Positions 19,101 through 28,383 of a stretch of 64,000 nt of DNA are shown piece after piece. The position numbers and the translations under genes are program-made. The DNA is taken from assembly GCA_964399955.1 (NCBI GenBank), contig CAYNST010000002.1, forward strand, positions 23,273 through 87,272, read 5' to 3'. How positions within the stretch are numbered: the first letter of the stretch is position 1; each line of letters opens with the position of its first letter. This DNA is from CAYNST01 sp964399955 (GTDB lineage Bacteria > Pseudomonadota > Gammaproteobacteria > Pseudomonadales > Cellvibrionaceae). Under the pieces are notes generated by a model. That model did not search any database. It saw only the letters and a list, made by a program, of their open reading frames with translations, and was not told the origin of the DNA.

Positions 19101-20643
19101 TGGTGACCTGGGCGAACTGCTGACGGAAGTAGTCGTACAAAGGCCTCTGTTTGCGCGAGAGCACAGCCATGGGGGTGTCGTCACCCATGGAGCCCACGGC
19201 TTCCTGGCCAAACTCCGCCAGTGGCCGCACGATTTCGTTGCACTCTTCGTAGGTGACCTGGTACATCTTCATGTAGGTCTTGACGTCTTCAGTGGACAAG
19301 CCGCTTTCGGCAACGTCCATGGCCAGGCTGGACTCAATCCGCACCGCGCGTTGACTGAGCCACTGCCCGTACGGCTGGCCCACCTTCAACTGGGCGTCGA
19401 TGTCTGCCGTGTGCAGCAGCTTGCCGGTCCGGGTATCCACAGAGAGTATCTGGCCGGGGCCCAGGCGCCCCTTGGCCACCACATCTTCCGGTGCGTAATT
19501 GTAGACGCCCACTTCGGAGGCGACGGTAATGATGTCATCCTTGGTGATCACCCAGCGCGACGGGCGCAGGCCGTTGCGGTCCAGGGTGCACACGGCATAA
19601 CGGCCGTCGGTTATGGCCAGTCCTGCCGGGCCGTCCCAGGGCTCCACGTGCATGGAGTTGTATTCATAAAACGCGCGCAGCTGGTCGTCCATGGTTTCGA
19701 CGTTTTGCCAGGCGGGTGGCACCAGCATGCGGATGGCGCGATACAGATCCATGCCGCCAATCAGCAGCAGCTCCAGCATGTTGTCCAGGCTGGAGGAGTC
19801 GGAGCCGGTACGGTTGACCAGCGGAGCAATGTCCTCAAGGTTGGGCAACAGGTCCGACTGAAACTTGCTGGTGCGGGCAACAGACCAGTTGCGATTGCCG
19901 GTAATGGTGTTGATCTCGCCGTTGTGAGCCAGCAAGCGGAAGGGCTGTGCCAGAGGCCAACGCGGCATGGTATTGGTAGAGAACCGCTGATGAAATACAC
20001 AGATGGCAGTTTCCAGGCGAGGGTCCGCCAGGTCCTGATAGAACCGGGGCAAGTCCACCGGCATCATCAATCCCTTATAAACCACCACCGTAGAGGAAAG
20101 GCTGGCGATATAGCAGTCTTTGTGTGCCGACAGACGCTTTTCTGCCCTGCGGCGGGCAATGAACAAACGGGCGTCCAGCGTCGCGTTCGTAGCCTCGGTG
20201 GAGTTCACATAAACGTGGAACATGTCCGGCACGCTGGCCTTGGCAATGGGGCCAAGACAGCCGTCATCTGTCAGCAACTGGCGCCAGGCAATATCGGTCA
20301 GGCCCTGGCCGGCCAGTTCCTCGGTCAGAATCTGCTTGATATCAGTTTGATCACCCTCATTGCGGGGCATCATGATGGCGCCTACGCCGTAGGCTTCCGT
20401 CAACTCAAAGCTCAGTTGCTCACGGGCCACCTGGCGCAAAAAACTGTCGGGCTTTTGAATCAGCAGGCCGCAACCGTCGCCCGTTCTGCCGTCGGCATTG
20501 ATGCCGCCGCGGTGGGTCATGCAGGTTAACGACTGGATGCCGGTCTGCAACAGCTTGTGGCTGGGCTGTCCCTTCAAATGGGCGATAAGACCAAAACCGC
20601 AGTTGTCTTTGAACTCGTCTAACCGGTAGAGACCCGTACTCAT
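16195..20643 (-). CDS. gltB: Glutamate synthase large subunit GltB
   Basis: GltB hydrolyses glutamine and channels the ammonia to 2-oxoglutarate. Translation from ATG 20643 gives MSTGLYRLDEFKDN followed by Cys15, the class II amidotransferase nucleophile exposed by removing the propeptide. The order is the amidotransferase (to about 430), the central domain, the FMN domain with the 3Fe-4S cysteines (CKYLRICHLNNC), and the C-terminal beta-helix GXGXG domain. Length is 1482 aa (E. coli mature form about 1475). A frame back to 20778 exists but would precede the propeptide with unrelated sequence. Together with glnK and amtB in this window it makes up much of the ammonium assimilation route. Confidence 0.97.
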   Translation of the reverse strand: MSTGLYRLDEFKDNCGFGLIAHLKGQPSHKLLQTGIQSLTCMTHRGGINADGRTGDGCGLLIQKPDSFLRQVAREQLSFELTEAYGVGAIMMPRNEGDQTDIKQILTEELAGQGLTDIAWRQLLTDDGCLGPIAKASVPDMFHVYVNSTEATNATLDARLFIARRRAEKRLSAHKDCYIASLSSTVVVYKGLMMPVDLPRFYQDLADPRLETAICVFHQRFSTNTMPRWPLAQPFRLLAHNGEINTITGNRNWSVARTSKFQSDLLPNLEDIAPLVNRTGSDSSSLDNMLELLLIGGMDLYRAIRMLVPPAWQNVETMDDQLRAFYEYNSMHVEPWDGPAGLAITDGRYAVCTLDRNGLRPSRWVITKDDIITVASEVGVYNYAPEDVVAKGRLGPGQILSVDTRTGKLLHTADIDAQLKVGQPYGQWLSQRAVRIESSLAMDVAESGLSTEDVKTYMKMYQVTYEECNEIVRPLAEFGQEAVGSMGDDTPMAVLSRKQRPLYDYFRQQFAQVTNPPIDPLREAIVMSLETCLGRELSVFDETAEHADRVILTSPILSPAKYRALMNVDQQRYAQGHYSLQYDPQTMNLRQAIEDLLQRVMAGVRAGQVLIVLSDTDLKPGSLPIHALLATGAVHHRLTVEGLRCDANIIVETATARDSHHLATLIGFGATAVYPYLSYYVVNRLVESGDLLLDIDKAYKNYSKGIEKGLLKILSKMGISTIASYRGAQLFEAIGLDEDVIGLCFPGTPSRIQGAGFADLEEDQQLLAGYAFTARKPIQHGGVLKYVHGQEYHAYNPDVVTALHAAVQNGDYGAWRDYAALVNERPVATLRDLMKIRSGLQPIPLADVEPVENLYKAFDSAGMSLGALSPEAHEALAEAMNSLGGRSNSGEGGEDPARYGTKKMSKIKQVASGRFGVTPAYLVNAEVLQIKVAQGAKPGEGGQLPGSKVNELIARLRYSVPGVTLISPPPHHDIYSIEDLAQLIFDLKQVNPDALVSVKLVSRPGVGTIAAGVAKAYADLITISGYDGGTAASPLTSIRYAGSPWELGLSETHQTLCVNDLRGKVRLQTDGGLKTGLDVVKAAILGAESFGFGTAPMVALGCKYLRICHLNNCATGVASQQEKLRRHHYIGTVDMVKNFFQFVAQETREWLAVLGVRSLKELIGRVDLLEVIEGDSARQAKLDLAPILYTDDLLKSKPQFCQVTRNLPFDKGLLAERIVQTVLPAIEAKSGGSFDFAMTNCDRSIGARVSGEIAKRYGNEGMADAPLRLNFTGIAGQSFGVWNAGGLELYLEGDANDYVGKGMAGGKIVIRPPRASGFASNETAIIGNTCLYGATGGKLFAAGQAGERCGVRNSGAHVVVEGAGDHCCEYMTGGVVTVLGETGANFGAGMTGGFAYVLDLNNRFVDRYNHELVDITRVNTESLEAHRSHLRGVIKEFVEETESAWGQTLLDNFDRYVNRFWLVKPKAANIDSLLANFKRRGE

Positions 20644-20857
20644 AGGCAGATTCACTTTGATATCAGTTAAAAACAGAAGGCACCCGCGCAAGACGGCACA
20701 CTTATTGCATGCCGGGTGCAAGCAGACGCTGGAAGCATGCCGAGCGATCAGGGGCCTGTAACCGTGGAGCCCCCGCAAATGTGGAGCAAAGCCGGCGTCT
20801 TTCCTCGCGCCCTTAGGCCAGAACTGCCGCTCGAGAACCGTTCAGAGGTTACCCAGA
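20644..20857 (-). promoter_or_regulatory. gltB upstream region (no clear promoter assigned)
   Basis: These roughly 210 bases between the damX terminator and gltB hold no gene. On the minus strand there is an imperfect inverted repeat (GCACCCG and CGGGTGC, about 24 bases apart, near 20680-20720) that could be an operator for a glutamate or nitrogen regulator. I could not identify a convincing -10/-35 or -24/-12 pair. A promoter must lie here, because the terminator just upstream separates gltB from damX. Confidence 0.35.
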
Positions 20858-20883
20858 CAAAAAAGCCCCTGAGAGAGGGGCTT
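20858..20883 (-). terminator. Rho-independent terminator of the aroK-aroB-damX operon
   Basis: On the minus strand the stem AAGCCCC/GGGGCTT with a seven-base loop runs straight into a T tract (TTTTTTGT). It stands about 100 bases past the damX stop and ends that transcript before gltB. Confidence 0.85.
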
Positions 20884-20988
20884 GCCTAATAAATGGGCGC
20901 TGCATGTTACCTGCTCTCAAAACGCTTGGCAAGCACGCCACAACCGTCCATTTGCTGGGAATTAACCTGTTAATGGTGGTGAAAAGCC

Positions 20989-22572
20989 TCAATCCTCCAA
21001 GAGTTGGCGGATCTCTGACTGTATAGCCGACACCCGCTTTGGCCAGGGACCGCCTGTTTTTTGCGCAGCCGGCAGATTTGTCACTGCGGCTCGAGCAGAA
21101 TCGGTGTCGGCATAGAACCCTTCCACCAGAAAATACAACAGCTTGCCGTCACGCTCCGCCCGGTGAATCAACAGATTCTGTCGGTTGGGCTGCACCGCGT
21201 GAAACTCGACCAGAGTGGAAAGAGACCCGGTCGCCATCAGTTGCAGTACGTAGCCCTGACCGGCAAGCCTGAGCAGTTGTTGCTCGCTGGCACGCAGAAG
21301 CGCCTGCTCATTGACCACCTCAGCGCTACCGCCCGTCCGGGTCGCGTCGGAAACCGACCGCACTGGCTCGCCGGGCATTGCCTGCCCCCCCGGCGACGCC
21401 GGAGTGGCTTGCGTACCCTGGCTGCGGGCGGCCTCCAGATCCTGCGCCAATTGATATGCGGCACCCTCCTCCGCGGACGCTCTGGACGCCGCTGCCGCCA
21501 AAGGCCGAGCATCGGGCTCATCCTCTATAGAGGGGCGGTCCGTCTGCGCCGGCTCCGACTCTATGGCTGGCCGCTGTTCTCGGCCGTATGGGGACTGCGG
21601 CTGTGGCGCATGGGGTTGGCTCTCGCGGGATTGGGGGCGCGCCTCACTGTCACGATCGTTCAACTGTATCGGAATTGGGTGGCGCCCCTCGTTGAGCAGC
21701 GGTGTCTTGCGTTCTCCGCTGGCCTCAAAATCAGACGGCGAGCCGTCATTGCGCACCAATATTGCCCAGCCCAGCACACAAACCAGCAACACCAACGCAG
21801 CAATGTGCAGAAAAGGCAGCGAACGCCGGGGCTTTTTCTCGGTTGCTGCGGCAGGTTGCACCACACACCGGGGTAACAGTGCAAGAGCCCTGCCAGGCAA
21901 GCCGTCAGAGTCTGCCCAGACGTCGCGCACGGTCTCGTCGTCCAGGCGCACGGTTTTATTTTCCATATTGGCCGCCCTGGCCAGAAGAGACCGGACGTCC
22001 CCCGGAGCAAACGCCGGCAGGTGCACATCATGCACGGCAACATCCAGCAACTGCAGCTCATCAATGCGCTCCGCCAACCCCGGCTCGGCCAGCAGCAAAA
22101 AATGCAAGCCAAAACCCGCGTCGTCACCGCCTTGCAGGACACTCACCAGAGCCGCCAACTCTGACGCCTGCAGGTGGTCGGCGTCATCAAAGGCCAATAT
22201 GGCGCGGCGCTCGCTGGCCGCCAGGCTCTGGGTAAAGCTGCGCAGTGCTACAATAAGCTCCCCCAGGCCGGCGTGGCTGCTTGGCCTCAACCCCAGTTGA
22301 GTGAGCACCGCGTGGAACAACACTTCCGGCGGCTGCCCCTCGACAACCCGAACCTGGAAGAAGTCGACATCGGCAGCAGAATCCCGCAGCAGGCGCAGGA
22401 AGGTGCTTTTGCCGGCTCCGGTTGCACCGCAGATGACTTGTACGCTGCTGCCAAATTGCGCCAGATGCAGGATCTGCTCACTGAGCATTCGCCACGCTGG
22501 CGTTACCAGATACACCGGCTTCAGATTCTCAGCCTGCGGGTTACCCTCGGAGCTTGCGCCTGCGTTGCTCAT
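20989..22572 (-). CDS. damX: DamX-like SPOR-domain division protein with AAA ATPase
   Basis: The N-terminal half is an ExeA-like AAA ATPase with Walker A (GATGAGKST) and a Walker B region (ILAFDDADHL). A single membrane helix (HIAALVLLVCVLGWAIL, about residue 255) is followed by a long low-complexity Glu/Pro/Ser-rich linker. A C-terminal SPOR domain (about 445-525) binds denuded septal glycan. DamX-type proteins act in cell division. The ATG at 22572 has GGAG eight bases before it, and an upstream extension to 22650 overlaps the aroB end. It lies 34 bases after aroB in the conserved aroK-aroB-damX operon. Confidence 0.85.
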   Translation of the reverse strand: MSNAGASSEGNPQAENLKPVYLVTPAWRMLSEQILHLAQFGSSVQVICGATGAGKSTFLRLLRDSAADVDFFQVRVVEGQPPEVLFHAVLTQLGLRPSSHAGLGELIVALRSFTQSLAASERRAILAFDDADHLQASELAALVSVLQGGDDAGFGLHFLLLAEPGLAERIDELQLLDVAVHDVHLPAFAPGDVRSLLARAANMENKTVRLDDETVRDVWADSDGLPGRALALLPRCVVQPAAATEKKPRRSLPFLHIAALVLLVCVLGWAILVRNDGSPSDFEASGERKTPLLNEGRHPIPIQLNDRDSEARPQSRESQPHAPQPQSPYGREQRPAIESEPAQTDRPSIEDEPDARPLAAAASRASAEEGAAYQLAQDLEAARSQGTQATPASPGGQAMPGEPVRSVSDATRTGGSAEVVNEQALLRASEQQLLRLAGQGYVLQLMATGSLSTLVEFHAVQPNRQNLLIHRAERDGKLLYFLVEGFYADTDSARAAVTNLPAAQKTGGPWPKRVSAIQSEIRQLLED

Positions 22573-22606
22573 CGTCGAACTCCAATACTGACACTGAAAC
22601 TTGAAA

Positions 22607-23701
22607 TCATAGGCTGCGCCGCAACTGAGCCCGCAGTTTGGTGGGGTCAAAGTCGCTGGTCACTACCGCCCGCCCGCAGGCCTCAAGCAATACCAGGCGG
22701 ATGTTGCCGTCCAGTACTTTTTTATCCACTTTCATATGCCGCTCAAAGGCGTCTGCAGACATGGCCGCCGGCGCTTCGATCGGCAGTTGGGCTTGCTGTA
22801 ACAACCGCCGCGCGCGCTGCAGCGTGCAGTCATCCAACCACCCGAGGGCCGCTGACAGCTCACAAGCCATCGCCATACCGGCCGCTACCGCTTCACCGTG
22901 CAGCCAGTTGCCGTAGCCCATTTCAGTTTCTATGGCGTGACCATAGGTGTGGCCAAAATTGAGTATGGCGCGCCGGCCGCCCTCTTTTTCGTCTTCCGCG
23001 ACCACACAGGCTTTGATCTGGCATGAACGGGCAATAGCGTACTGCAGGCAAGCCGTGTCACGCGACATCAGCAACTGAATATTTTGCTCCAGCCAATCAA
23101 AAAATTGGGCGTCGGCGATCAAGCCGTATTTGATGATTTCAGCCATGCCGGCGGAAAATTCCCGCTCGGGCAGAGTCCGCAGGGTGTCGGTGTCAATCAA
23201 TACCGCCTGGGGCTGATAAAACGCGCCAATCATGTTTTTGCCAAGCGGATGGTTGACCCCGGTTTTGCCGCCAACGGATGAATCCACCTGCGACAGCAAG
23301 GTGGTGGGCATCTGCACAAATGGAACCCCGCGCTGGTAGCAGGCAGCGGCAAAACCGGCCATATCACCAATCACCCCCCCACCCAGGGCAACCACTGTGG
23401 CCCGGCGGTTGAAACCCAACTCCAGCAAACGGTCAAAAATCAGGGCGAGACAGTCCAGGGTTTTGAATTGCTCGCCGTCCGGCAGAATGCAGGACTCCAC
23501 CGCAGCCCCCGGACGCGCGCCGCGCAGCATCGCTTCCGCAGCCGGCAGGTACAAGGGCGCCACCGTTTTATTGGAGACCACAAGAATTTGATCCGCTGCG
23601 AGGTGAGGGGCCAGCAGCCCAGGATTGCCGAGCAGCCCGGTGCCTATAAAGATGGGGTAGCTGCGCTCGCCCAAATGCACGGTTAAGGTTTGAAGTTGCA
23701 T
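22607..23701 (-). CDS. aroB: 3-dehydroquinate synthase AroB
   Basis: AroB closes DAHP into 3-dehydroquinate, the second step of the shikimate pathway, using NAD+ and a divalent metal. The product shows PDGEQFKTL, ALGGGVIGDMAGFAAA (dinucleotide loop), PTTLLSQVDSSVGGKTGVN and NFGHTYGHAIE (metal-ligand His). The ATG at 23701 gives MQLQTLTVHLGERSYP and 364 aa (E. coli 362). A frame back to 23749 is not supported by family length. It is separated from aroK by about 200 bases. Confidence 0.97.
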   Translation of the reverse strand: MQLQTLTVHLGERSYPIFIGTGLLGNPGLLAPHLAADQILVVSNKTVAPLYLPAAEAMLRGARPGAAVESCILPDGEQFKTLDCLALIFDRLLELGFNRRATVVALGGGVIGDMAGFAAACYQRGVPFVQMPTTLLSQVDSSVGGKTGVNHPLGKNMIGAFYQPQAVLIDTDTLRTLPEREFSAGMAEIIKYGLIADAQFFDWLEQNIQLLMSRDTACLQYAIARSCQIKACVVAEDEKEGGRRAILNFGHTYGHAIETEMGYGNWLHGEAVAAGMAMACELSAALGWLDDCTLQRARRLLQQAQLPIEAPAAMSADAFERHMKVDKKVLDGNIRLVLLEACGRAVVTSDFDPTKLRAQLRRSL

Positions 23702-23907
23702 AAATTCGCCCAAGGATATCCATAGCCGGACGCAGATTATGCCATTCACGTGGGCAAAACAAGTTGGAGCAGCCGAAGGCGAGACAGGACCTGGCTCGGT
23801 CAGGGCCCCCCTGGACTGGGGCGGGAGGTGTTGATTGTGTAGGTGGCAGCAAGTGCGCCGGTCAGTGCCGGCGCCAGGGGGAAAGCGTCAGCCCGCCGTG
23901 GCAGGCC

Positions 23908-24426
23908 TCAATCCGTCCGCTCGCACATGGATTGTGCTATCTGTTGCGCAACCCATTTGCTGGAGCGGCCATCCGTATTCAGCACCACGTGGCTGATTTT
24001 GCGGTAGATAGGATCGCGGGTATTGAAGATGTGCTCTATTTGGCTGCGGGGGTCGGCCACCTGTAATAAGGGCCGTTTTTTGTCTTTGCTGGTGCGAGCA
24101 AACAGCTGGTCAATAGACGCGGTAAGGTAGAAGACCCGGCCTAGCTGCTCTAACAATGGGTGATTCTCCGGGCGAACCACGATACCGCCACCGGTGGCAA
24201 TCACATGCCTGTCTACGCCCAGCAGGCTCTCCAGCATCTGACTTTCCCTGCGCCGAAAACCGTCTTCGCCCTCCACATCAAAAATCCAGGGGATGTCTGC
24301 GCCGCTGCGAGCCACAATCAGGTGGTCGGTATCCACAAAATTGTAGCCAAGACGAGAGGCAACCATCTTGCCGACGGTGGACTTGCCGGCCCCCATGGGG
24401 CCGACCAGTACGATGTTATTCGGCAC
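23908..24426 (-). CDS. aroK: Shikimate kinase AroK
   Basis: AroK phosphorylates shikimate at the 3-position with ATP. The product has the P-loop GPMGAGKSTVG, DTDHLI (Mg and shikimate Asp), FRRRES and ATGGGIVV, the standard shikimate-binding residues. It is 172 aa, the usual length. Translation begins at a GTG two bases after the pilQ stop, so the gene is probably translated from the pil transcript as well as any promoter of its own. The pilQ-aroK-aroB order is widespread in gammaproteobacteria. Confidence 0.96.
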   Translation of the reverse strand: MPNNIVLVGPMGAGKSTVGKMVASRLGYNFVDTDHLIVARSGADIPWIFDVEGEDGFRRRESQMLESLLGVDRHVIATGGGIVVRPENHPLLEQLGRVFYLTASIDQLFARTSKDKKRPLLQVADPRSQIEHIFNTRDPIYRKISHVVLNTDGRSSKWVAQQIAQSMCERTD

Positions 24427-24428
24427 GT

Positions 24429-26639
24429 TTACTCATTGACTCCGGTGGACATGATGCGTGGAGTAATGAAGATCAACAGCTCGCGCTTGACCTCGCTGCT
24501 GGTGTCGCGGCGGAACAAGCGACCCAACACCGGTATATCACCCAGCAACGGTACCTTGGATTGCGCCGTCAGCAAGTTGTTGGTAAAGATACCGCCCAGC
24601 ACTACCGTTTGGCCGTCCGGCACCAGGACCTGCGTCTCCAGGCGAGTAACCTCAATGGTCGGACCGGCTGCGGTCAGTTCGCCCTGAGAGTCCTGGTTGA
24701 TGATCAGATCCATGATGATTTTGTCATCCGGCGTAATCTGCGGGGTCACATCCAGTTTCAACAGCGCGCGTTTGAAAGAGATACTGGCAGCCACCCCGCC
24801 GCCCGCACCGCCGGCACCGGTGGCAGCTGTAGCGTCGCGATAGGGAATCTCCGTACCGGATTCAATGCTCGCCTGCTGTTTATCACCGGTGATCACCTTG
24901 GGCTGACTGACAATTTCAGCGTAGCCGGAGTCTTCCAGTGCAGACAGTTCAAGCCCCAGGAACACGCCGTCGCGAATCAGGTTCCAGGCAAAGCGCGAAG
25001 CGGTCTCACCGGTAACCGCCAAATCGTAGAACGGGCGCGTGGTCACCGTGGCACTGGTGGCGGTAGCCACGCCGGTGGCCGGGTTCACGGAAACGGTGTT
25101 GGGGTTGAGCAGATCGCCGGTCAGGACGTTCGCGGTGCGGTTGCCGTTGGCGTAGTTGATCAGCCCGTTGCCCAATGAGGCGCCCAGCTCCTTTCTGAAG
25201 TTGGTGTTGGCAATCACAATGCGCGCTTCAATCATGACCTGGCGAATAGGAATATCAACCTGGTCGATGATGCGCCGGAACTCGGCGATTTTTTCTTCGG
25301 TGTCGGTCAGGATGATGGAGTTGGTGCGGTCATCCACAATAGCCCGGCCGCGCTCGGACAGAATACTGCCACTGCCGCTGCCTTGCCTCTCCTGACCGGG
25401 TCGGGTTCCCGAGGTCTGTGCAGCGCCGCCGCTCTGACGCCCGGCGGATTCCCCGCTTCGCGGGATGAACAGCTCAAACAGCTCGCGGGCATTGGCATAA
25501 CGTACACGAATGTACTCTGTACGCAGTGGTGCAAGCTCTTCCAATTGACGCTTGGTGGCCAATTCCTGACGCTCGCGCTCGGCAATCTCTGCCGCCGGAG
25601 CCACCATCAACACGTTGCCCATCTGCCGCTTGTCCAGTCCTCGGGTGCGCAGCACGATGTCCAGCGCCTGGTCCCAGGGCACATTATCAAGGCGCAGAGT
25701 GATGCTACCGGATACCGTGTCACTGGCCACCAGGTTCAAACCTGTTACGTCGGCAATCAACTGCAGAACGCTGCGGACTTCAATGCTCTGGAAGTTCAGG
25801 GAGAGCCTCTCGCCCTTGTACATGAACCGCTCGCGCTGCTCGGCCAGCTCGGCGCGGGACAACGGCTTCACGCTGATCACATACTGATTGTCGGCTTGAT
25901 ACGCCAGATAGTCGTATTCCCCGGTAGCATTGATGCGAATCGCCGTTCGCACCTGGTTGGCGCTGGCAGATACCATCTGCACCGGCGTGGCAAAATCGGT
26001 GACATCCAGCTTACGGTTCAGCTCACCGGGCAGCTCGGTCTGCATAAAGCTGACTTCGATACCGCCGGCCACTTCTTCGATGTCTACGCCTATATTGGCG
26101 TTGCTCAGTTGAATGATGACCCGACCTTCCCCGTCTTCACCGCGACGAAAATCAATGTCACGGATGACCGAGCGGGAGCTGTCGAAGCGATTATCCTGCT
26201 GGGCGGGAGTATTGCCCACCCGCGGGGCGCTGCTGACCTGCTGCGCACCGCGCGCACCCTGTGCACCCAACTCCACCACAAAGGTGTCGTCCTGTGTGCG
26301 GGTGGTATAGGTGGAAAGGGTACTCATATTGACGATCAGCCGCGTGCGACCGCCGCCGGATACCACCACGGCGCCATTGACGTTACCCACATCAATAGGA
26401 AAATTGCGTTGTTGGAGCTTGTTTTCCACATCGGGAAAGTCCAAGACGATCCTGGCCGGCTGATCGATGGTATAACCGTCAGGATCACCTGGCAGCTCGT
26501 CAAATTGCAGCCTCAGCTCAACCCGCTCTCCTGGCAGTTCGACAAACTGAATATCTTGCAATTGTGCGGACCAGGCCGAAACCGGCAGCAAGCATGCACA
26601 TACAAGGATCCCAGCGACTTTTTTATAATCTGTTAACAT
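24429..26639 (-). CDS. pilQ: Type IV pilus secretin PilQ
   Basis: PilQ forms the outer-membrane channel for type IV pili. A signal peptide (MLTDYKKVAGILVCACLLPV, then SAWSA) leads into two AMIN domains (about 27-105 and 160-265) that bind peptidoglycan. Then come an STN/N0 domain (about 283-355), an N1 domain with a Gly/Ser/Gln-rich insertion (about 385-435), and the secretin core to the end, including VPLLGDIPVLGRLFR. The 736-aa length fits. It is the last pil gene of the pilMNOPQ operon, and pilP stops just before its start. Confidence 0.96.
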   Translation of the reverse strand: MLTDYKKVAGILVCACLLPVSAWSAQLQDIQFVELPGERVELRLQFDELPGDPDGYTIDQPARIVLDFPDVENKLQQRNFPIDVGNVNGAVVVSGGGRTRLIVNMSTLSTYTTRTQDDTFVVELGAQGARGAQQVSSAPRVGNTPAQQDNRFDSSRSVIRDIDFRRGEDGEGRVIIQLSNANIGVDIEEVAGGIEVSFMQTELPGELNRKLDVTDFATPVQMVSASANQVRTAIRINATGEYDYLAYQADNQYVISVKPLSRAELAEQRERFMYKGERLSLNFQSIEVRSVLQLIADVTGLNLVASDTVSGSITLRLDNVPWDQALDIVLRTRGLDKRQMGNVLMVAPAAEIAERERQELATKRQLEELAPLRTEYIRVRYANARELFELFIPRSGESAGRQSGGAAQTSGTRPGQERQGSGSGSILSERGRAIVDDRTNSIILTDTEEKIAEFRRIIDQVDIPIRQVMIEARIVIANTNFRKELGASLGNGLINYANGNRTANVLTGDLLNPNTVSVNPATGVATATSATVTTRPFYDLAVTGETASRFAWNLIRDGVFLGLELSALEDSGYAEIVSQPKVITGDKQQASIESGTEIPYRDATAATGAGGAGGGVAASISFKRALLKLDVTPQITPDDKIIMDLIINQDSQGELTAAGPTIEVTRLETQVLVPDGQTVVLGGIFTNNLLTAQSKVPLLGDIPVLGRLFRRDTSSEVKRELLIFITPRIMSTGVNE

Positions 26640-26644
26640 GCCAG

Positions 26645-27196
26645 TTATTCCTTCTCAGATAATTTCAGGGTCCGCGGGCGTTGCAGCCAGCCGCCCAAAC
26701 CGTCGGACACTATTTCTACAAGGTCCACCTGGATAGGCGAGATGGCCACAATTTGGCCGTGATCCCTGCCCAGAAAGTTGCCAACCCTGACCCGGTTGAT
26801 ACCGCCATTGGCGTCGCGAATCAGAGCCCAGAACACACCGCCCAGCTCCACGGTGCCCACCATGCGCAGCGCATCTATGCGAAAAGACTCAAGGTATTCC
26901 TTCTCGCGCCGGGTGTCCGGCCTGACGTTGGGGTCGCTGCCCTGCACCACTTCCCGCACAACCACCGGCGGGTCAAAAGGGCTGCGGCGGGCGGTAACGT
27001 TGTAAACGTAGGCATCATAAGTGCGCAAAGGCGGCAGGGGCTCAACCGCGCCACTGGGCCTGTTCTTAACCGATACCACATAATCTTTCAGATCTTCGTG
27101 GTCGGAATTGGAAGAACAGCCTGCAACCGCCATCATTGCGCCCAAACCCAACAGCATTGGCAAACGGGCTACTTGTTGAAATAATATTCCACGCAT
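26645..27196 (-). CDS. pilP: Type IV pilus assembly lipoprotein PilP
   Basis: PilP is an inner-membrane-tethered lipoprotein that joins the PilMNO alignment complex to the PilQ secretin. The signal ends in a lipobox (AVAGC), predicting lipidation at about Cys27. A flexible region follows, then the beta-sandwich HR domain (about 95-175) with RMVGTVELGGVFWALI-like strands. The length of 183 aa is typical. It sits six bases downstream of pilO and six bases upstream of pilQ. Confidence 0.94.
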   Translation of the reverse strand: MRGILFQQVARLPMLLGLGAMMAVAGCSSNSDHEDLKDYVVSVKNRPSGAVEPLPPLRTYDAYVYNVTARRSPFDPPVVVREVVQGSDPNVRPDTRREKEYLESFRIDALRMVGTVELGGVFWALIRDANGGINRVRVGNFLGRDHGQIVAISPIQVDLVEIVSDGLGGWLQRPRTLKLSEKE

Positions 27197-27202
27197 CGAG
27201 GC

Positions 27203-27814
27203 TTATTCCTGCTCTTTGTACCGGTAAGTTTTCGCCTGAATGGTCATGTTAAGGTTGTTCGAACCTCTTTCCTTGACGATGTTGAAATCGTGCAAGGTGA
27301 CGATCCGCGGCATACCGGCTACACCGCTAACGAAAGCCCCAAACTCGTGATAACCCCCTGTCACCCGAACTTCGATGGGCAGTTCAACATAAAACTCGGA
27401 CGGGCGCTCGGGCTGCAAGGTAATGCTGTTGATGATCAAACGGCTGCTCACGCCCTTCTCGTCGATATCTTCCAGCAGCCCCGGTACTTCGGTGTCGCTG
27501 GGCAGTTGTTTCACCAGTGCGCCAAAGGATTCCCGCATCTCGTCCATCTGCTGGCGGTAGCGTTCAAGGTTGGCGGCCTCAAAGGCTTTTTTCTCGAACT
27601 CGGTGCGCAGTGTCCGCTCGCGGTGCTCAGCTGTGGCCAGGGACTGATTTTTCTCTTTGACCACCAGGAAATAGGCGCCGGCAAAAATCACAGCGACCGC
27701 CACTACGAACAAGAATACCCGGGCGGGGGCCGGCCAAACGCCGACCTTGTCCCATTCGATATCCGACATATTGAGATTTTTGAGTTGCTCGACGTAAGTC
27801 GCAAAATCGGCCAT
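27203..27814 (-). CDS. pilO: Type IV pilus inner-membrane protein PilO
   Basis: PilO pairs with PilN in the periplasm to align the pilus machinery. A short cytoplasmic N-terminus and one membrane helix (FLFVVAVAVIFAGAYFLVV, about 31-49) precede a coiled coil (about 55-105) and a ferredoxin-like C-terminal domain. The final part includes EVRVTGGYHEFGAFV, common in the family. It starts two bases past pilN and precedes pilP, the standard order. Confidence 0.95.
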   Translation of the reverse strand: MADFATYVEQLKNLNMSDIEWDKVGVWPAPARVFLFVVAVAVIFAGAYFLVVKEKNQSLATAEHRERTLRTEFEKKAFEAANLERYRQQMDEMRESFGALVKQLPSDTEVPGLLEDIDEKGVSSRLIINSITLQPERPSEFYVELPIEVRVTGGYHEFGAFVSGVAGMPRIVTLHDFNIVKERGSNNLNMTIQAKTYRYKEQE

Positions 27815-27816
27815 CG

Positions 27817-28383
27817 CTACACACCTTCAGGGTTCTGGTCGGCCGGCAATACCGCTCGCAACTGCAGCGAGAACTCGGCTGCCTGATCGCCGTAAGCTGG
27901 ATTGGCCTTGATTGATCTCAAGTTGGGACTGGTAAACCAGGCCGATTGATCCAGGTTGCGCATGAATGCCGACACCCGGTTGCTCGACTCGGTGACGCCT
28001 TCAATGGAGATTTGGTCGCCTTGGCGCCTCATACTGTTGAAGAACACACCATCAGGTACCGCGCGAACCATCTCGTCAAAATAACGCACTATTGTGGGGC
28101 GCGTACCCTGCAGGTCCTGAATAACCTTCATGCGTGCCACCAATTCTTCACGCCGCTTGCGCAACTCGTTGATTTCCTGCACGCGTTTTTCAAGCACACT
28201 GATCTCGGTCTCCAACAGACGATTGCGGGCCTGTTGGTTTTCGATGCTGTTGTCGACGATTCCCACCCATGCGTAGGCCAGTAAGCCCGCCACCACGCAC
28301 AAGCCGAACAGTTGCAGCTGAAATTCCTTTTTCTTCTCCTGGCGATGCTCCTCGCGCCAGGGCAGTAGGTTTATCTTAGCCAT
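27817..28383 (-). CDS. pilN: Type IV pilus inner-membrane protein PilN
   Basis: PilN has the cytoplasmic motif INLLPWREEHRQ at its N-terminus, which docks in a groove of PilM. It then has one membrane helix (about 24-42), a periplasmic coiled coil (about 45-95) and a ferredoxin-like fold that pairs with PilO. The 188-aa product starts eight bases before the end of pilM, indicating coupled translation. Confidence 0.96.
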   Translation of the reverse strand: MAKINLLPWREEHRQEKKKEFQLQLFGLCVVAGLLAYAWVGIVDNSIENQQARNRLLETEISVLEKRVQEINELRKRREELVARMKVIQDLQGTRPTIVRYFDEMVRAVPDGVFFNSMRRQGDQISIEGVTESSNRVSAFMRNLDQSAWFTSPNLRSIKANPAYGDQAAEFSLQLRAVLPADQNPEGV